Assembly: GCF_004664715.2 (NCBI RefSeq)
Contig: NC_051063.1
Span: 68,585,018-68,649,017 of the forward strand
DNA length: 64,000 nucleotides
From: Peromyscus leucopus
Taxonomy: Eukaryota > Chordata > Mammalia > Rodentia > Cricetidae
Direction of reading: 5' to 3'
The position numbers and the translations under genes are program-made. Within the stretch, counting starts at the first letter, position 1; every line of letters starts with the position of its first letter. Below the pieces are notes generated by a model. The model was not told where the DNA came from, made no database searches, and saw nothing but the letters and a program-made list of their open reading frames with translations. This document shows, one piece after another, positions 21,285-32,999 of this stretch.

Positions 21285-24200
21285 CAGTGGCCTGGTGCTC
21301 AGCAGTGACCTTGCTTCAAAGCAGCCCCCAGTGCTTAGCTTCTTCCAGAGTATCGTAGGAGCCTTCTCCTCACCTCCTACCTCCCTTTCTGTCCTTGATT
21401 TCCAACCCAACACCCACCCAAGGTCTTGTTCTTCACTCTTGAGGATCGTGCTGCATACCTCTCCCTCTTCTGTGTCCTCCAGCACCGGTCCCATTGGCAC
21501 AGTTTGCTGGATGCCGTCTACTTGTTCCTGGCCGCACTGCGGTATTGCACCCTGGCAGCACAGCCGCCATCTTGCAGGCCGGTCTGCTTAGCTCCCACTG
21601 AACTCCAGCTTGCAGTTGAGAAGACCTCGCGTAACTGACACCCACAGGAGACTCCATGTGTGTCTTAGAGAAGCGTCTCCTGCCTTACCTAATGATAGAT
21701 TTCAATCGAAGTGGGTCTGGGAGGTGCCCTCTCCTGAGGAAGCTGGTAACTCTATCTGGTGAGGCCATCAGTCTTTTATCCCCGCTCTCCCCACACAGCA
21801 GCTTGCTCCCAGGACAGCTGCCATGATCCCATGGCTTTTCTGCTAGAACTTCAGGCTACAGCTCAATCAAATTCTTCCCCATTTTTCATTTATGTACCTG
21901 TGTTCATGTCTTGGGACTGAGACAGTGAAGGATATGAAGTGAATTGCTCAAAACAATAGAAACGTATGTCTTGCAGTTCTAGAAAGTTCCAGATACCAGA
22001 AGTCAGACACACTCAAGTGTTGACAATACTGACTCTCTCCCATCAGGTCCAGGGTTGCAGATGATCCTGGACATGCCTCAGTGTCGCCTGCATTGCTCTG
22101 TCTGTCTCTGGACCCCCCCCCCCCCCCCCGCTTCTCTGTCCTAGTATCAGGATCATCTCCTCCTCTCTCCTACAGGCACCTGTCACTGGATCAGGGCCCT
22201 TCCATCACAAGGTGAGGACCCATCTTAGTCAGCATGGCCTTGCCACATCTGTGACTGTTTCCAAAGCAGTTACAATCACAAGCTCCAGAAGTTAAGAGGT
22301 GAACATCTTATCTCCCAGGATCTGGGCTAAGAACTTCCCCAGAGAACCTAGATTGTAGGTGTCCATATTCCCTCCTCCTCCTCCCGACACCTCCCAGCAA
22401 AGAAGTCAACACCGGGGTGTTGATATTGACCTCATCTCTTGCCATTGCCACTAAGCACCTCACTTATCTCACTCTTTCTGCCCCGTCCCTCCCCACTCAT
22501 ACCTGCAAACTGCCACTCATCTGAGCCATAGCATCAATGCCCACTCTTGCCTCCTGGGTCGCACCCAGATCCCTCCTCTATGTTACAGAATCTCTTGGTA
22601 AAAACACAGCTTGGATCTGCCTATGCTCTGTAGACTGTCTTCCATGATTTCAAACTGAACATCGAGCTCTTTGATGGAGTTTCAAAGCCAAGCCTGCCCT
22701 GTCCACTCCATCTTCAGAGTCACCCTCATCACCCCCACCTCTTTGTGCTTCCCCTCTCCAGCTCCCCTCATCCCCCTCCCGCCAACACACACACACACAT
22801 ACTGACCTTGCCTGTAGAGATAAGCACCTCTCCACCTTACAGACTTCTGCTCACACATCAAGAAATCATGTCTGAAACTCAGTAATAGCTTGGGCATCCT
22901 TCAGCATGGCACCAACATGCCAGGTGTGCCCTCTTAACATAAAGCTCAGCTTATCACTTTGGCATTGCCTAACTATTGACCTGAGGAGACCATTTGCACC
23001 CATACTACCAAACGATGGAAGGTGACTGTCATTCACCACCGATCTGGTACCGGGTCCATGTCTATGCCTTGGAGGCGCTCCTGACAGGACAGTAGAATAC
23101 AAAGCATGCCTCCTCATCCAGAGTCAAGCCTCAGAGCCAACAGACTTTCCAGGACAGCAAGCTTCCTTGGGAAGTATGGGATTCCTGGCTGAAGTCAGCG
23201 GCTCCACAGGCAATTGTCTTGTAAAGTGTTTGTTGAAGCACGAAGCCTGGGGAAATGAGCTTAAGATGTTCAGCTCTCCCATCAGCCCCACTGGAAAGGT
23301 ACATCATGATGGACTGCCACCATAAAATGCGCTGTGGATCTGGGTGGCACAAAATGTGTTTGTTTCATGAAGCAAGTTACCTGAGCTGGTCTTTGGCCTC
23401 TGAAGTCTGAAAAGGTAAACCAGCTAGCCGGTTTGTCATGGGGTCTTTGAGTTATTTGAGAGAAGGCAGGTAGTATGTGTTTGGGTTGGCCCTATCCCCC
23501 AAGGAGCCTTTGACCTAATTAACTCCCATAAAACCATTGAGAGTTAGGTGAGATGAGGTAAAAGTCAGACCTAACTCACAAGAAGCCAGGGGACCACATC
23601 GCAAAACTCACCCTCCCAAACGGAGTCTGAGCAGAGCCTCCATCTAGAGGTGGCTGCTGAGTGGAGCAGACGGGAGCATTGCCTCCCATCTCCGAGCAGA
23701 TGCTCCACAGTACCACCAAAGTCACTGCACTCAACTGTCTTCCGGCTGCCTCTCCTCTTGGACCACTGTCACCATATCTCATAGGCTTGCACCTGGTGTT
23801 GGCCCAGCAGGAAATCCAAAATCCCACTGCACGGGCGAGCGCATTATTACAAACAACAGGCATCTGGTGACAATAGACACCTCCTTCATCACAAAAGGCG
23901 TCTTGTAAGCTGACCCCTGTATTCCACCTGTCTACGGTTGCTTGGATGAATCATTTGCTTGTGGTGTTGAAAGAAAGGCAACCAGTGCTTTCCAACACTA
24001 CACGTACCACAGAAGCTTGCCACACCATCTCCTTTGGTTCTGAGAGCCCAGGTTAGGTCCATTTGCAGAGCACATTCCCCCTTGTAACTATGTGCGAGCA
24101 GATGGCAGTAATATGCACAGACTATAGTTCATAAGACGTAACATCCAGCGGCACACAGGCCCACAGAGACAGTCGTAAATAAGTCTAGAGAATAGAGCAG

Positions 24201-24666
24201 CAATTCAGGATGGAATAGGGGCTGGGAGGATGAAGAGAAATTCCCTGTGAGTACAGAGAGATACAATATAACTCTCCCAACTATGCTCCAGGAGGAAATG
24301 AAACAAACGAAAATCCAAAGGGGAAGCTGGCCAGGTCACACAAGCCCTCCTGAAACGGCAGAAATCCCACATCTGCCCGTGCACCCAGCCAATCCCTGAG
24401 GCTTTTCTACTTACCCTCTCTCAGCCCCTGAGAGGAACATATTAAAAACCAGCAAGTGAGAGGGATTACACGCTAAAGATAATCTCTTACGGTGGTGACA
24501 TTGGGGTGTGCCACCCATCACAACACTACCTAGCAAGTTTGTCATGGGCAAAGTGGACTAAATCTGGAGCCTGGCACATGCCACAGAATCTGGGCATTGA
24601 CAGGGGCAAATCCAGTATCATCAAGGAAGGGAAATGGCAAATGTCCCCCGTATAACAGAAAACAAG

Positions 24667-24667
<1 letters not shown>
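21280..24667. other. Repeat-poor unique DNA
   Basis: About 3.4 kb with no SINE, LTR or L1 that I recognise, and no gene. It includes a 17-base C run at 22113-22129 and a very short CA run near 22785-22800. Confidence 0.4.
22113..22129. repeat. Poly(C) tract, 17 bases
   Basis: Uninterrupted C17 (G17 on the minus strand). Such a run is prone to sequencing-length error and to quadruplex or i-motif folding. Confidence 0.95.

Positions 24668-24709
<42 letters not shown>
24668..24709. repeat. (CA)n microsatellite
   Basis: About 20 CA units. Confidence 0.95.
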
Positions 24710-24710
<1 letters not shown>

Positions 24711-25261
24711 CCAAGTTCCTGATCCTTCTTTTAAAATTGTTTCACCAAGCTCAGCCAAATGAGGCAACCCTGACATAGATGGAGATAAGGCTTTCCAAGT
24801 CCCCTTCAGGAAAAGCTTCTTGGGAGCACTGAAGGAAGCAGGTCAGCTGACACTCTGGCTTTGAACTCCTGCCCATCCCTCTAGACCTTTCAGCCAAGGT
24901 CAAGTCTCTAGGGGTAATCTGTAGTCACTTACTAGAAATAGAGGTGGTCGTTGGTTAGCCCTAGAGAATGACAGAGTAAAGTAGCAGTCATAAAGGGGGC
25001 CACACCACCCAATACAGGTCTCCCCAGCAAGTGGCTTTGAGCTCATTGGGATGGCATAGGTGTCAATCAATGTGGCCTCACAGTCTGGTGTCCAGTTCTA
25101 CTGTCACTCCTGTCACAAGTGTCCTCTTATTTAAACCTATGCTCTAGGCCCTACCTCTGTGTGTCTCATGAAGAGCCCACACTGAATCAGTTTCTTTGCA
25201 GAATTCTCCCCTTCTTGTGTTCAATACGGACTCCTTTGTCATCATTTAGCTTGGTTAAGAA
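24710..25261. other. Unassigned non-coding DNA
   Basis: Nothing recognisable as gene or repeat. Confidence 0.4.
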
Positions 25262-25512
25262 ATCACGAGCTGGACTGGAGATGTCATTCAGTAGAGTGCT
25301 TGTACACACACAAAGCCTTAGGCTCCACAACCAGTGCTACATAAACAGGGTGTGTTGCCACACACCTGTAATCCTAGTCTTGGGATGTGAGGCAGAAGGA
25401 TCAGAAGTTCAAGTTCATCCTTAGCTACATGGTGAATCCAAAGCCAGCCTTGATTACATAAGATCTTGTTGCAAAAATAAACAAATGAACAAACAAAAAT
25501 AAATAAATAAGA
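25262..25512 (+). mobile_element. B4 (ID-B1 composite) SINE
   Basis: An ID-like head ('ctggagatgtcattcagtag', then 'agagtgcttg') is joined to a B1-like body ('cacacctgtaatcctagtct', then 'gccagccttgattacataag') and an A-rich tail with AAAT units. Confidence 0.8.
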
Positions 25513-25959
25513 AATGGTGAGCTGTGCTTGGTCAGTCTTGGTCAATTTCAAGGAAAACATGACATGTTGATTACTAATAGACTCATCATTAGAGGATACC
25601 ACATCTAAAAATCTAACCCATTAGACTCACAGGTCCCTAGTCTTGAGATGCTGGAGTAGATGGGAACTTGACTCCTGACACTATTCAAAGTGGCATATTC
25701 TAGGCCAGCCTCACTCTGTGAGACTAAAGATTCCTGGAGGAAAGAGCTCAGGGAGGTGGGCAGAGAAAAAGCTCCATGCTTTACCTTTTCCAAATTATTT
25801 TCTTTTGTGGGTGTTTGTATGTGCTTGCGTGAAGATGTGTTTTCATGCAGTAAATACCTCTGAGTTATTTTTTCTTAATTAATAAAAAAAGCATGCAAGG
25901 AAATAAATGCCTTGCTGCAGTAACAGAGCCTGCTCTTGTGTGATGGGATCATGCTGCAC

Positions 25960-25963
<4 letters not shown>
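25513..25963. other. Unassigned non-coding DNA
   Basis: No gene or repeat recognised between the B4 and the TC array. Confidence 0.4.
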
Positions 25964-26021
<58 letters not shown>

Positions 26022-26075
26022 GTCTCTCTCTGTCTCTCTCTCCCTCTCCCTCCCCCTCTCCCTCTCCCTCTCTCT
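25964..26075. repeat. (TC)n array with TGTC and CCCT variants
   Basis: A long TC tract, then regular TGTCTCTCTC blocks, then CCCTCT variants. Both strands are open as Ser/Leu or Arg/Glu polymers, which are artefacts. Confidence 0.95.
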
Positions 26076-26676
26076 CATATCTCTGCTTTATTCTGCACAA
26101 GCTCTCACACCTCTCCTGCAATTAAGAGTCCTCCCTGAACCACACAACTCCCTTAACTAGAGAGAACCCGAAGGCTTTAACCAGCAGTTCCAGGGCTTCC
26201 TTCCCTCTAGACTTCCCCACTCACTCTTTTCTGTTCCACCCTCACTCACAGCAGGAACCTGGCACAGAGAATAGAACAGGAAGAAAGTACAATCAGCTTT
26301 TAGAGACCCCCATGGGCTGGCTGAAGGAGAAACAAATGATCACAGTAGGATTCTAATTTGTAAATAAATCATCACTGTATAAGAGCCTGTGCACAGGAAT
26401 ACAAAGCTCTGTGGAAGACTCCTTTCTGAAGCCACCCTGGTCTGGAGTACATTTGCATGCTCCTCTCAGGCACCCCGCCCCCCCAACTCCTGCCCCAACC
26501 CCTCTCTCTTACCTGGTCAGGCATGCTTTAGGTTCTCAGTGCCAAGACTAGTAGCAGCCTCCTGTGTCTGCTCCACATGGAGATGGTGCCCTGATGGATA
26601 ATAAATTAGAGGTAAGTATGTACCTTGTAATTTCGTTTCATTTCAAGAAAATTAACAAAAGACAGGAGAAAAGATT

Positions 26677-26679
<3 letters not shown>
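26076..26679. other. Unassigned non-coding DNA
   Basis: No gene or repeat recognised. Confidence 0.4.

Positions 26680-26731
<52 letters not shown>
26680..26731. repeat. (AG)n microsatellite
   Basis: About 25 AG units, just left of an antisense RSINE1. Confidence 0.95.
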
Positions 26732-26734
<3 letters not shown>

Positions 26735-27030
26735 GGGAGGTGCACATGTGTATTTGGGTGTGCATACGGAGGCTAGGGTTCTATCTTAGGTGTCTTCCTT
26801 AAACACTGCTCGCCTTATTATTTGAGACAGGATCTCTCATCTTTACCAGGACTTCAATGGTTCAGCTAGACTGCCCCACCAGGGAGCCCAGTGGTCTTTG
26901 TACCTCTGCCTCCCTAGTGCTGGGATTACAGGCAAGCTTTGCCATGCTGGGCTTTTTAAAGTGAGTTCTAGAGCTCAAACAAGAGTCCTCACACTTGCAC
27001 AGCCGGAATCTGACTGCCTCTCCCTTGCCT
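26735..27030 (-). mobile_element. RSINE1/B4-type SINE
   Basis: 'gagacaggatctctcatctt', 'gtgctgggattacaggcaag' and 'gagtcctcacacttgcaca' are the antisense of an RSINE1/B4 element in the expected order. Confidence 0.75.
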
Positions 27031-27039
27031 ACATTTGTT

Positions 27040-27162
27040 TTGGAGATACGGGGCCAGGATGTTTGTTCTGTTTTGCAGTTCTGGAAATTGAGCCTATGAT
27101 CTCAAGCATGCAAGAGAGAGCGAGGTCAGCACTGCACCACTGAGTGATATTCCAAGCCCAGA
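27040..27162 (-). mobile_element. ID/B4 SINE head fragment
   Basis: On the minus strand it reads 'gggcttggaatatcactcag', 'tggtgcagtgctgacctcg' and 'cttgcatgcttgagatcat', an ID-like tRNA-derived head. It abuts the neighbouring RSINE1. Confidence 0.6.
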
Positions 27163-27491
27163 AGTTCTTTCTTATACAGAGTGGTCAAGGAAGTTCTTTC
27201 TTGATGGTATTGGAGAAGGCCTATGAGACTGTGTGAAAGGTGATATGATCAGAGCCATGTGGCTCTCAGAGGAAAACAAGAAGGCACAGTCCTGAAAAGC
27301 TCTGTGCTGGTCTGCAGAGGGTGAAGAGTGTGGGCAGATGGGGGGGGGGGTTCAAAGAACCAGTGAGCTCAGAGCCTTACAAACTATGAAAGGCCAGTGA
27401 GTGTTCTTGTGTCTTCTGCTGGAAAGGATTTGAGAAATGGCAAGTAAGCTGAAGGGTTTCTAAGTGTCTTCATGCCAGTGTTAAAAAGGCT
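27163..27491. other. Unassigned non-coding DNA
   Basis: No gene or transposon recognised. A G10 run lies near 27341-27350. Confidence 0.4.
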
Positions 27492-28220
27492 CTCTTCGTT
27501 AGGTTTCTCTTGCTGTGATAGAACACTGTCTTTGTTAGGTTTCTATTGCTGTGAAGAGATACCATGACCAAGGCAACTCTTATAAAGGAAAACATTTAAT
27601 TGGGGCTGGCTTACAGTTCAGAGGTGTAGTCCATTATCATCATGGTGGGTAGCATGTACAAAGATATACTGCTGGAGAAGGAGCTGAGAGTTCTACATCT
27701 TGATCCACAGGAAGCAACGGGAGTCTGTGTCTCACACTGGGGGTAGCTTGAGCAGAGGAGACCTCAAGCTTGTCCCTCACAGTGACACACTTCCTCCAAC
27801 AAGGCCACACCTACTCCAACAAAGCTACACCTCCTAATAGTGCCATTCCCTATGGGGGCCATTTTCTTTCAAACCACCACAGCACCATGACCAAAATCAA
27901 CTTAGAGAGGAAAGGTTTATTTCCGCTTATAGTTCTCCAGTCAAACTCCATCACCAATGGAAGTCAGGGCAAAAACTCAGGGTAGGAATGTGGAGGCAGG
28001 AGCTGATGCAAAGTGCTGCTTATCGCCTTCCTCCTAGCTTGCTTCGGCTCCCTTCTTATACAACCCATGGGTGACTGGGCCCTTCCACATCAAACATTAA
28101 TCAAGAAAATGCCTTACATACTTTGCCTGTAGGCAATCTAACGGAGACACACTCTCACCTGAGATCCCTTCTCCCAGATGACTCCAGCCTGTGTCAAGCT
28201 GACAAATTCTAATCAGGACA
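27492..28220 (-). mobile_element. MaLR LTR (outer), split by a second MaLR
   Basis: The left piece (27492-27526) reads 'cgttaggtttctcttgctg'. The right piece (27882-28220) starts 'gcaccatgaccaaaatcaa' and ends near 'gtgtcaagctgacaaattc'. Together they form one antisense ERVL-MaLR LTR of about 375 bases. Confidence 0.8.
27527..27881 (-). mobile_element. MaLR LTR (inner)
   Basis: A complete LTR of 355 bases with TG...CA termini, 'tgtctttgttaggtttcta' to 'caaaccaccaca'. It is flanked by acac and gcac (27523-27526, 27882-27885). It has the same orientation as the LTR it interrupts. Confidence 0.85.
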
Positions 28221-28830
28221 GGTGGATGGATAGTCACAATTCCAAGTGTATATTCCTTGCTGAGCTCCTGGGTTCAAAGAACTTCTCATTTTGTGTCTGG
28301 GTACAAATTATTTGGGGATGTGGCCTTGAATGTGAACTTGAGGAAAGTTACCAGTACCTCTTCTAACAACAAATGAAGTGGTGAGCAACAAGCTGTGTCT
28401 ACCTGTGATTCCATACAGACATGTTTTTCATTGATTTCCTTAGTTTAATGCTTGTTCTATTCAGTGAATTGGAAACCCTCACAAATAAAATGAAATGGTA
28501 TGTGTGTCTCTAAATTATCAGTTAAGTCAACTTCTTTATAAGTTTTTCTTAAAAGCAAGAGTGTACACATAATGACCACCCTGGTCTTCATGGCTTCCTG
28601 CCTGGGGTCAGGCAGATCTCCAAAATCATTCTAGCATGTCTCAGAAAAATTAAAGACTAAGATCATGAAAATTCTGCATCCAACATGACACAGCATCACT
28701 TACAAATTACACAAAGTTCGAATTTCCAAAAGCTGGTGGGAAAGCACACATTGTTATTTAATTATAATTAAATTATTATAATTAGTGATGAAATACTCTG
28801 GACCATAAAGGACACAGAAAAAGCACACAA
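28221..28830. other. Unassigned AT-rich DNA
   Basis: No gene or repeat recognised. There is an AT-rich, partly self-complementary stretch at about 28756-28782 ('taattataattaaattatta'). Confidence 0.4.
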
Positions 28831-28970
28831 GAAAGATAGCTCAGTAGTAAAGATGCTTGCTCCAGTCCCCAAGCCTGACAACCTTAGTTGAATCACTGGG
28901 AACCACATGGTGGAAGAGGAAAAAGGAATCCAGAAAGCGCTTTGTGGCACACACAGGAATAGACACACAT

Positions 28971-29032
<62 letters not shown>

Positions 29033-29050
29033 CAGACACACACACACACT
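28831..29050 (+). mobile_element. B2/B3-type SINE with (GATA)n tail
   Basis: 'agatagctcagtagtaaag' and 'tgcttgctccagtccccaag' resemble a tRNA-derived B2/B3 head, with 'actgggaaccacatggtgg' in the body. The tail has become a GATA array at 28971-29036 followed by CA units. Confidence 0.65.
28971..29036. repeat. (GATA)n microsatellite
   Basis: About fifteen GATA units with GACA at the right end. Confidence 0.95.
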
Positions 29051-29129
29051 GACAGATTTCTAAATATTTAGGAAGAATATGGAAAATGCTTTTGATGTTA
29101 CTTAACAAAAATGAAAAGAAAAAAAATTA

Positions 29130-29830
29130 AGACTCTCTTGGCTGCTGAGCTGAATGTATTTCTGTGACTAGTAGTGAGCATGTGTACCACCATGTTTCTT
29201 CAGCTGGTGAGCAATCACCTAAGACCAAGGACCTCTTGATAGCACTCAGAGAACCACAGTAATTTCTCCACCTCATCCTTCACAGCCACCTTAATTAGAT
29301 CAAAAGACCAGTATGGAACGCACTAGCCGAGTTCCTCTAAATAAGCCAGTAAGCAATTATTACCCCTTTGCTTTCAAAACAGCTGATAATTAAAGCAAAT
29401 CCAACCTAATGTCTTCAAATAAATTTGAAGTCCACAGAGAACTGTCACGCATGAACAAATGCACTTTTAATTTTTTTTCCTAAAAATTATAGCTTATAGT
29501 GTCCCTAGACAGAATGAAACAGCCTATCAGAGAAAACAAAGAAACTGTTCTTCAAAATTTTTTCCTTGCTTCGCATAAAAAGCTGAAATAGTCAACCATC
29601 TATTTGAGCCCATCATTTTTAACTCAGAAAATCAGAAATAATGAGCATATGATAAAGAAGCTATATGTTCCTATTTCGTACTTAAGGGAAGCGAGAGTCT
29701 GTAGCTAGAGAGGATGTGTAACATGAGCAGGGGGTATAAATATTTAATGCTAAAACAAAGACAGATGAGCCACAACTGCCTTTCCCCTCTTATTAATCAG
29801 GCCATTCGAAAAGTAAAGTTAAAAGTAAAA
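29130..29830. promoter_or_regulatory. Candidate conserved non-coding element
   Basis: About 700 bases, repeat-free and AT-rich, without open frames. It is dense in homeodomain-type cores: TTAATTA (29291-29297), CAATTA (29354-29359), ATAATTAAA (29386-29394) and ATTAATCA (29792-29799). This composition is seen in developmental enhancers, but motif matches alone do not show function. Confidence 0.3.
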
Positions 29831-29971
29831 AAAAAAAATTAATATATGCATCATTAGACCACTTGTATCTATAGGTACAAAGGAGTTTTTCGGGGACTAG
29901 TGAATAAAATTCAAAACACAGTAAAATAATAGAAAATAGAACGGAGGAACTGTTACTCAAGAAAGAAAGGA

Positions 29972-30305
29972 GCCCTAGTTTACTTTCTGTTGCTGATCCA
30001 AAAGCAAGTTACAATCCATCATCGAGGGAAACTAAGGCAGGAATTCCACCCAGGAGCTTGAAACAGAAACCAACAAAGGAAGCTGCTTACCTCCTTACTT
30101 CTGGCTGCTCAGCTGCCCTCCTTAACACAGCCTGGGCCCACCTGCCTAAGGATGACACGGTCCACACCAGGCCAGGATATCCTACATCAATTAGCAACCA
30201 AGACAATGCCCCACAGACACGCCCACAGGCCAATCTGATGGAGGCAGTTCTGCAGTTGTGGTTCCCTCTTCCCAAGTGTGTCGAGTTGGTAGCCAACACT
30301 GGCCA
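29972..30305 (-). mobile_element. MaLR LTR
   Basis: 'ctagtttactttctgttgctg' at left (shortened termini) and 'caatgccccacagacacgcc', 'ggccaatctgatggaggca', 'gtgtcgagttggtagccaac' at right. This is the antisense of a rodent ERVL-MaLR LTR. Confidence 0.8.
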
Positions 30306-30401
30306 CCACAGAAAGGAAACAATGCACAGGGTACATCAAAAATAGTGGTTGATGCAGCTTCAACCAAGTCTGCTTAAAATGTCTCATACAAAAAGAACAA
30401 G

Positions 30402-30554
30402 CAAGGCATGGTGGCTCATGCTTATTATTTCAGGACTGAGAAAGTTGAGGCAGGAGGATTACCACAAATGTGAGTCCATCCTGGACTACATAGTGATTTC
30501 CAGGACAGTTGGCTAAATATTGAGACTCTGTCTCATTAAAAAAAAAAAAAAAAA
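30402..30554 (+). mobile_element. Old B1 SINE
   Basis: 'aaggcatggtggctcatgc', 'gaggcaggaggattaccac' and 'gagactctgtctcatta' with an A15+ tail. A diverged B1. Confidence 0.8.
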
Positions 30555-30813
30555 CATTATAAAGTCACTCCTGTCTAACATGAGAAAAGATGGCAGTTAA
30601 CAAGCAACATCAAGCATCATCCTTAGAGTAAGATGCCATAGAACTTAATCACCATGAAGGACATCTAGGCCATGCAAATAAGGATGGTGTTGGACTACCT
30701 CAAGGTCCCAGCCCTAGAAACTGTTACTAACTTGCTAGGTGGCTCCCCAGTAGATCCTACTTTTGCAACTGTCTTTATTCAGCCTGATCTGGACCATGTG
30801 GGGGGAGGGAAAC
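30555..30813. other. Unassigned non-coding DNA
   Basis: No gene or repeat recognised. Its last six bases, ggaaac (30808-30813), recur at 33000-33005 beyond the ERV composite. Confidence 0.4.
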
Positions 30814-31161
30814 TGTTGCTGGAGGGCTTCTCTCCAGGTTCCACCAAGCCCCACAGTCCCACAATCCACGTATAAAATAATCACTCAGACGCTTATATTA
30901 CTTATAAACTGTATGGCCATGGCAGGCTTCTTGCTAACTGTTCTTATATCTTAAATTAACACATTTTTATAAATCTATACCTTGACACATGGCTGGTGGC
31001 TTACCGGCGTCTTTACATTTGCTTGTCCTGGCAGTGGCTGCAGTGTCTCCCCCCCACCTTTTTCCTGTTTCCCCAATTCTCCTCTCTCCTTGTCCAACCT
31101 ATACTTCCTGTCTGGTCACTGGCCATCAGTGTTTTATTTATATAGAGAGATATCCACAGCA
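30814..31161 (-). mobile_element. ERV LTR, left end of composite
   Basis: Read on the minus strand it runs from 'tgctgtggatatctctctat' to 'gaagccctccagcaaca', 348 bases with TG...CA termini. A TATA-like 'ctatataaataa' lies close to the start. A purine tract ('aagaaaaggggaag', complement of 31162-31175) lies directly before its TG, as a polypurine tract does before a 3' LTR. Related in its 3' half to the LTR at 59284-59651. Confidence 0.75.
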
Positions 31162-32678
31162 CTTCCCCTTTTCTTCTATTTTTTTTTGAAAAAGGAAGGT
31201 TTTAACTTTAACATGGTAAAATTACATATAACAAAACAATTATCGAGCAAGAATTACAGTTACAGTATTAAAGAAGATGTCCTATCTATCTTATATTTGT
31301 GAGTTTAAGGTTTTATATCTAACTTATCATTTATCATAACTGAGGAAATTACAACTATCTAGTCTTTAATCACATCAAAGACCTGAGAAGGAACATAATG
31401 GTACCTGAGAAATGGTAGCTGGATATAAGCAATTTTTGGGAATCTTGCAAGAGTAGACCAAGACAGCTGGCAGCCTGGACAGTCATCTAATGTTTCTCAG
31501 CATTGTTGGTGCATTCAAATTGGCTACAGGCCTAGAGTATCTGACAGACCATTTTCAGAAGCAGGAATTCTGAAAGACCACCTTACCCTGTCTTGGCAGA
31601 GTACAGTGGTCGCTTTCCTTGTGTCCTGCTTGTCCAGAAAGCATTGTATTCATACTGTCAGCCATCAAGGCAAGGGCAGTTCTTTGCCCAGTAAGCCATT
31701 TTGTGCCAAGAAGACAAACTTTCAAATGGAAATGTCTTAGAAGCCCAACATTCTCTCTGGATCAAATTGGTGCAGCCAGGAGCAATTGTGTCTCACGTCA
31801 ACAGAATTCTAAGTTATTTAAATGCCATATTCTCTAGGTCTATGAAGTGTTTGAAGATTACCTGTCCATCTGACCTATGTATCTGTAAATCTGGATAACC
31901 TAACTAACATAACTATAGAGATGACAGGCATAGGTGACTATAAATCTATAAGTCTTATCTACCGAAATAACATAAGGACTAAGGCTTCACGTAAACAAGG
32001 TAAACAGTCTATAAGCAAATGTATGGTGAAGAATGATGACTTCAAAATTGTGACAATACACAAGATATTTATAACAGAGGTAGGAATATATAGTGTGATA
32101 TGCAATATGACAATAATCTTAAATATATATCAATATACCGAATATCCTAAACAGAAGTAGAACATACATAAAGTATGACAGATATAAATTTACATTTGTA
32201 TCAATATAAAAATGTTTCAAATAAGAGTAGAAATATATGTACATTATAACAAATATAGTTCTGTATTTGTATCAACATACAAATTATCTTAAACAGGAGT
32301 ATAAAAATAGTTTACATTTGTATTGACATATAAGAATCCATAACAGTACAAATTACAGTGCAAATTATCTAAGGTTGCTACAGTTATAGTTACAACTTAG
32401 TATATATAATATCTTAGATAGAACATATTAAGTATTAGATTCAGGTTCTTTAGGATAGGACACCTTTGAATGATCTTTATAACATGCCATTTACCTATGC
32501 TCTATACTCCTCTGGATTTTAGTATGTGTTTCTTGCTTGATGTTGTTTGCATTGGTTGTAGTTACATCTTATCTAGGTCATTATCCCTCATTAATCCTGG
32601 ACAATATTTGTTAACCATTTCTTTGTATATAGTCTTGTATTAGTTTAGAGCCTTCTTATTTAGACAAAAAGGGGGAGA
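31162..32678. mobile_element. Non-coding ERV internal region
   Basis: About 1.5 kb of AT-rich sequence that I recognise as a repeated cricetid or murid retroviral internal segment (MYS/MYSERV-like, unconfirmed), for example 'ttaactttaacatggtaaa' and 'caaatggaaatgtcttagaa'. No gag, pol or env reading frame is visible: the longest open frame is 79 codons (31921-32160). A polypurine tract 'aaaaagggggaga' (32666-32678) precedes the right-hand LTR. It contains a 71-bp tandem repeat. Confidence 0.65.
32128..32370 (+). repeat. 71-bp tandem repeat inside the ERV
   Basis: Units start with TATCAATATA or a variant at 32128, 32199 and 32270, spaced exactly 71 bases. A partial, shortened unit begins at 32321. 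Each unit includes a TAAACAGRAGTA-like block and most end with TTTACATTTG or a close variant. Confidence 0.8.
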
Positions 32679-32999
32679 TGTAGTGGGTAGCCATTCCAGC
32701 TTGGATCTGGAAGTTCCAACCCCCATTGAGACTCTGGCAACTGTCACGCCTACGAGGCAGGGCCAGGGGAGGCACCTGGAGACCTGAGAGCTGGATGGGC
32801 CAGCTCTCTCTCTGTGCGCTCTCTCTATGCTGGGACCCTGAGCCATGGAGGTGAACCGAGCAGAGCTCCAGAGAACACCGCTGGACTGCGATACACCTTC
32901 CCCAGACCCTGCGACCTACCTATCACTTAATTTGTGAGTTACACCATTAAATAAATATCCTTTTAACTACGTGGAGTGGCCAAAATAATTTCACCAATA
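32679..32999 (+). mobile_element. ERV LTR, right end of composite
   Basis: It begins 'tgtagtgggtagccattcc' right after the polypurine tract and carries 'ccattaaataaatatcctt' near its end. It finishes around 'aatttcacca' (32996), with the last three bases uncertain. It is unlike the left LTR in sequence and lies in the opposite orientation. Confidence 0.75.

Noticed and set aside
28971..29036. CRISPR-like regular repeat
   Set aside because: A simple GATA microsatellite. There are no spacers, and the genome is a mammal's.
31921..32160. 79-codon frame in the ERV as a viral accessory protein
   Set aside because: AT-rich chance frame overlapping the 71-bp tandem repeat, with no known viral domain.
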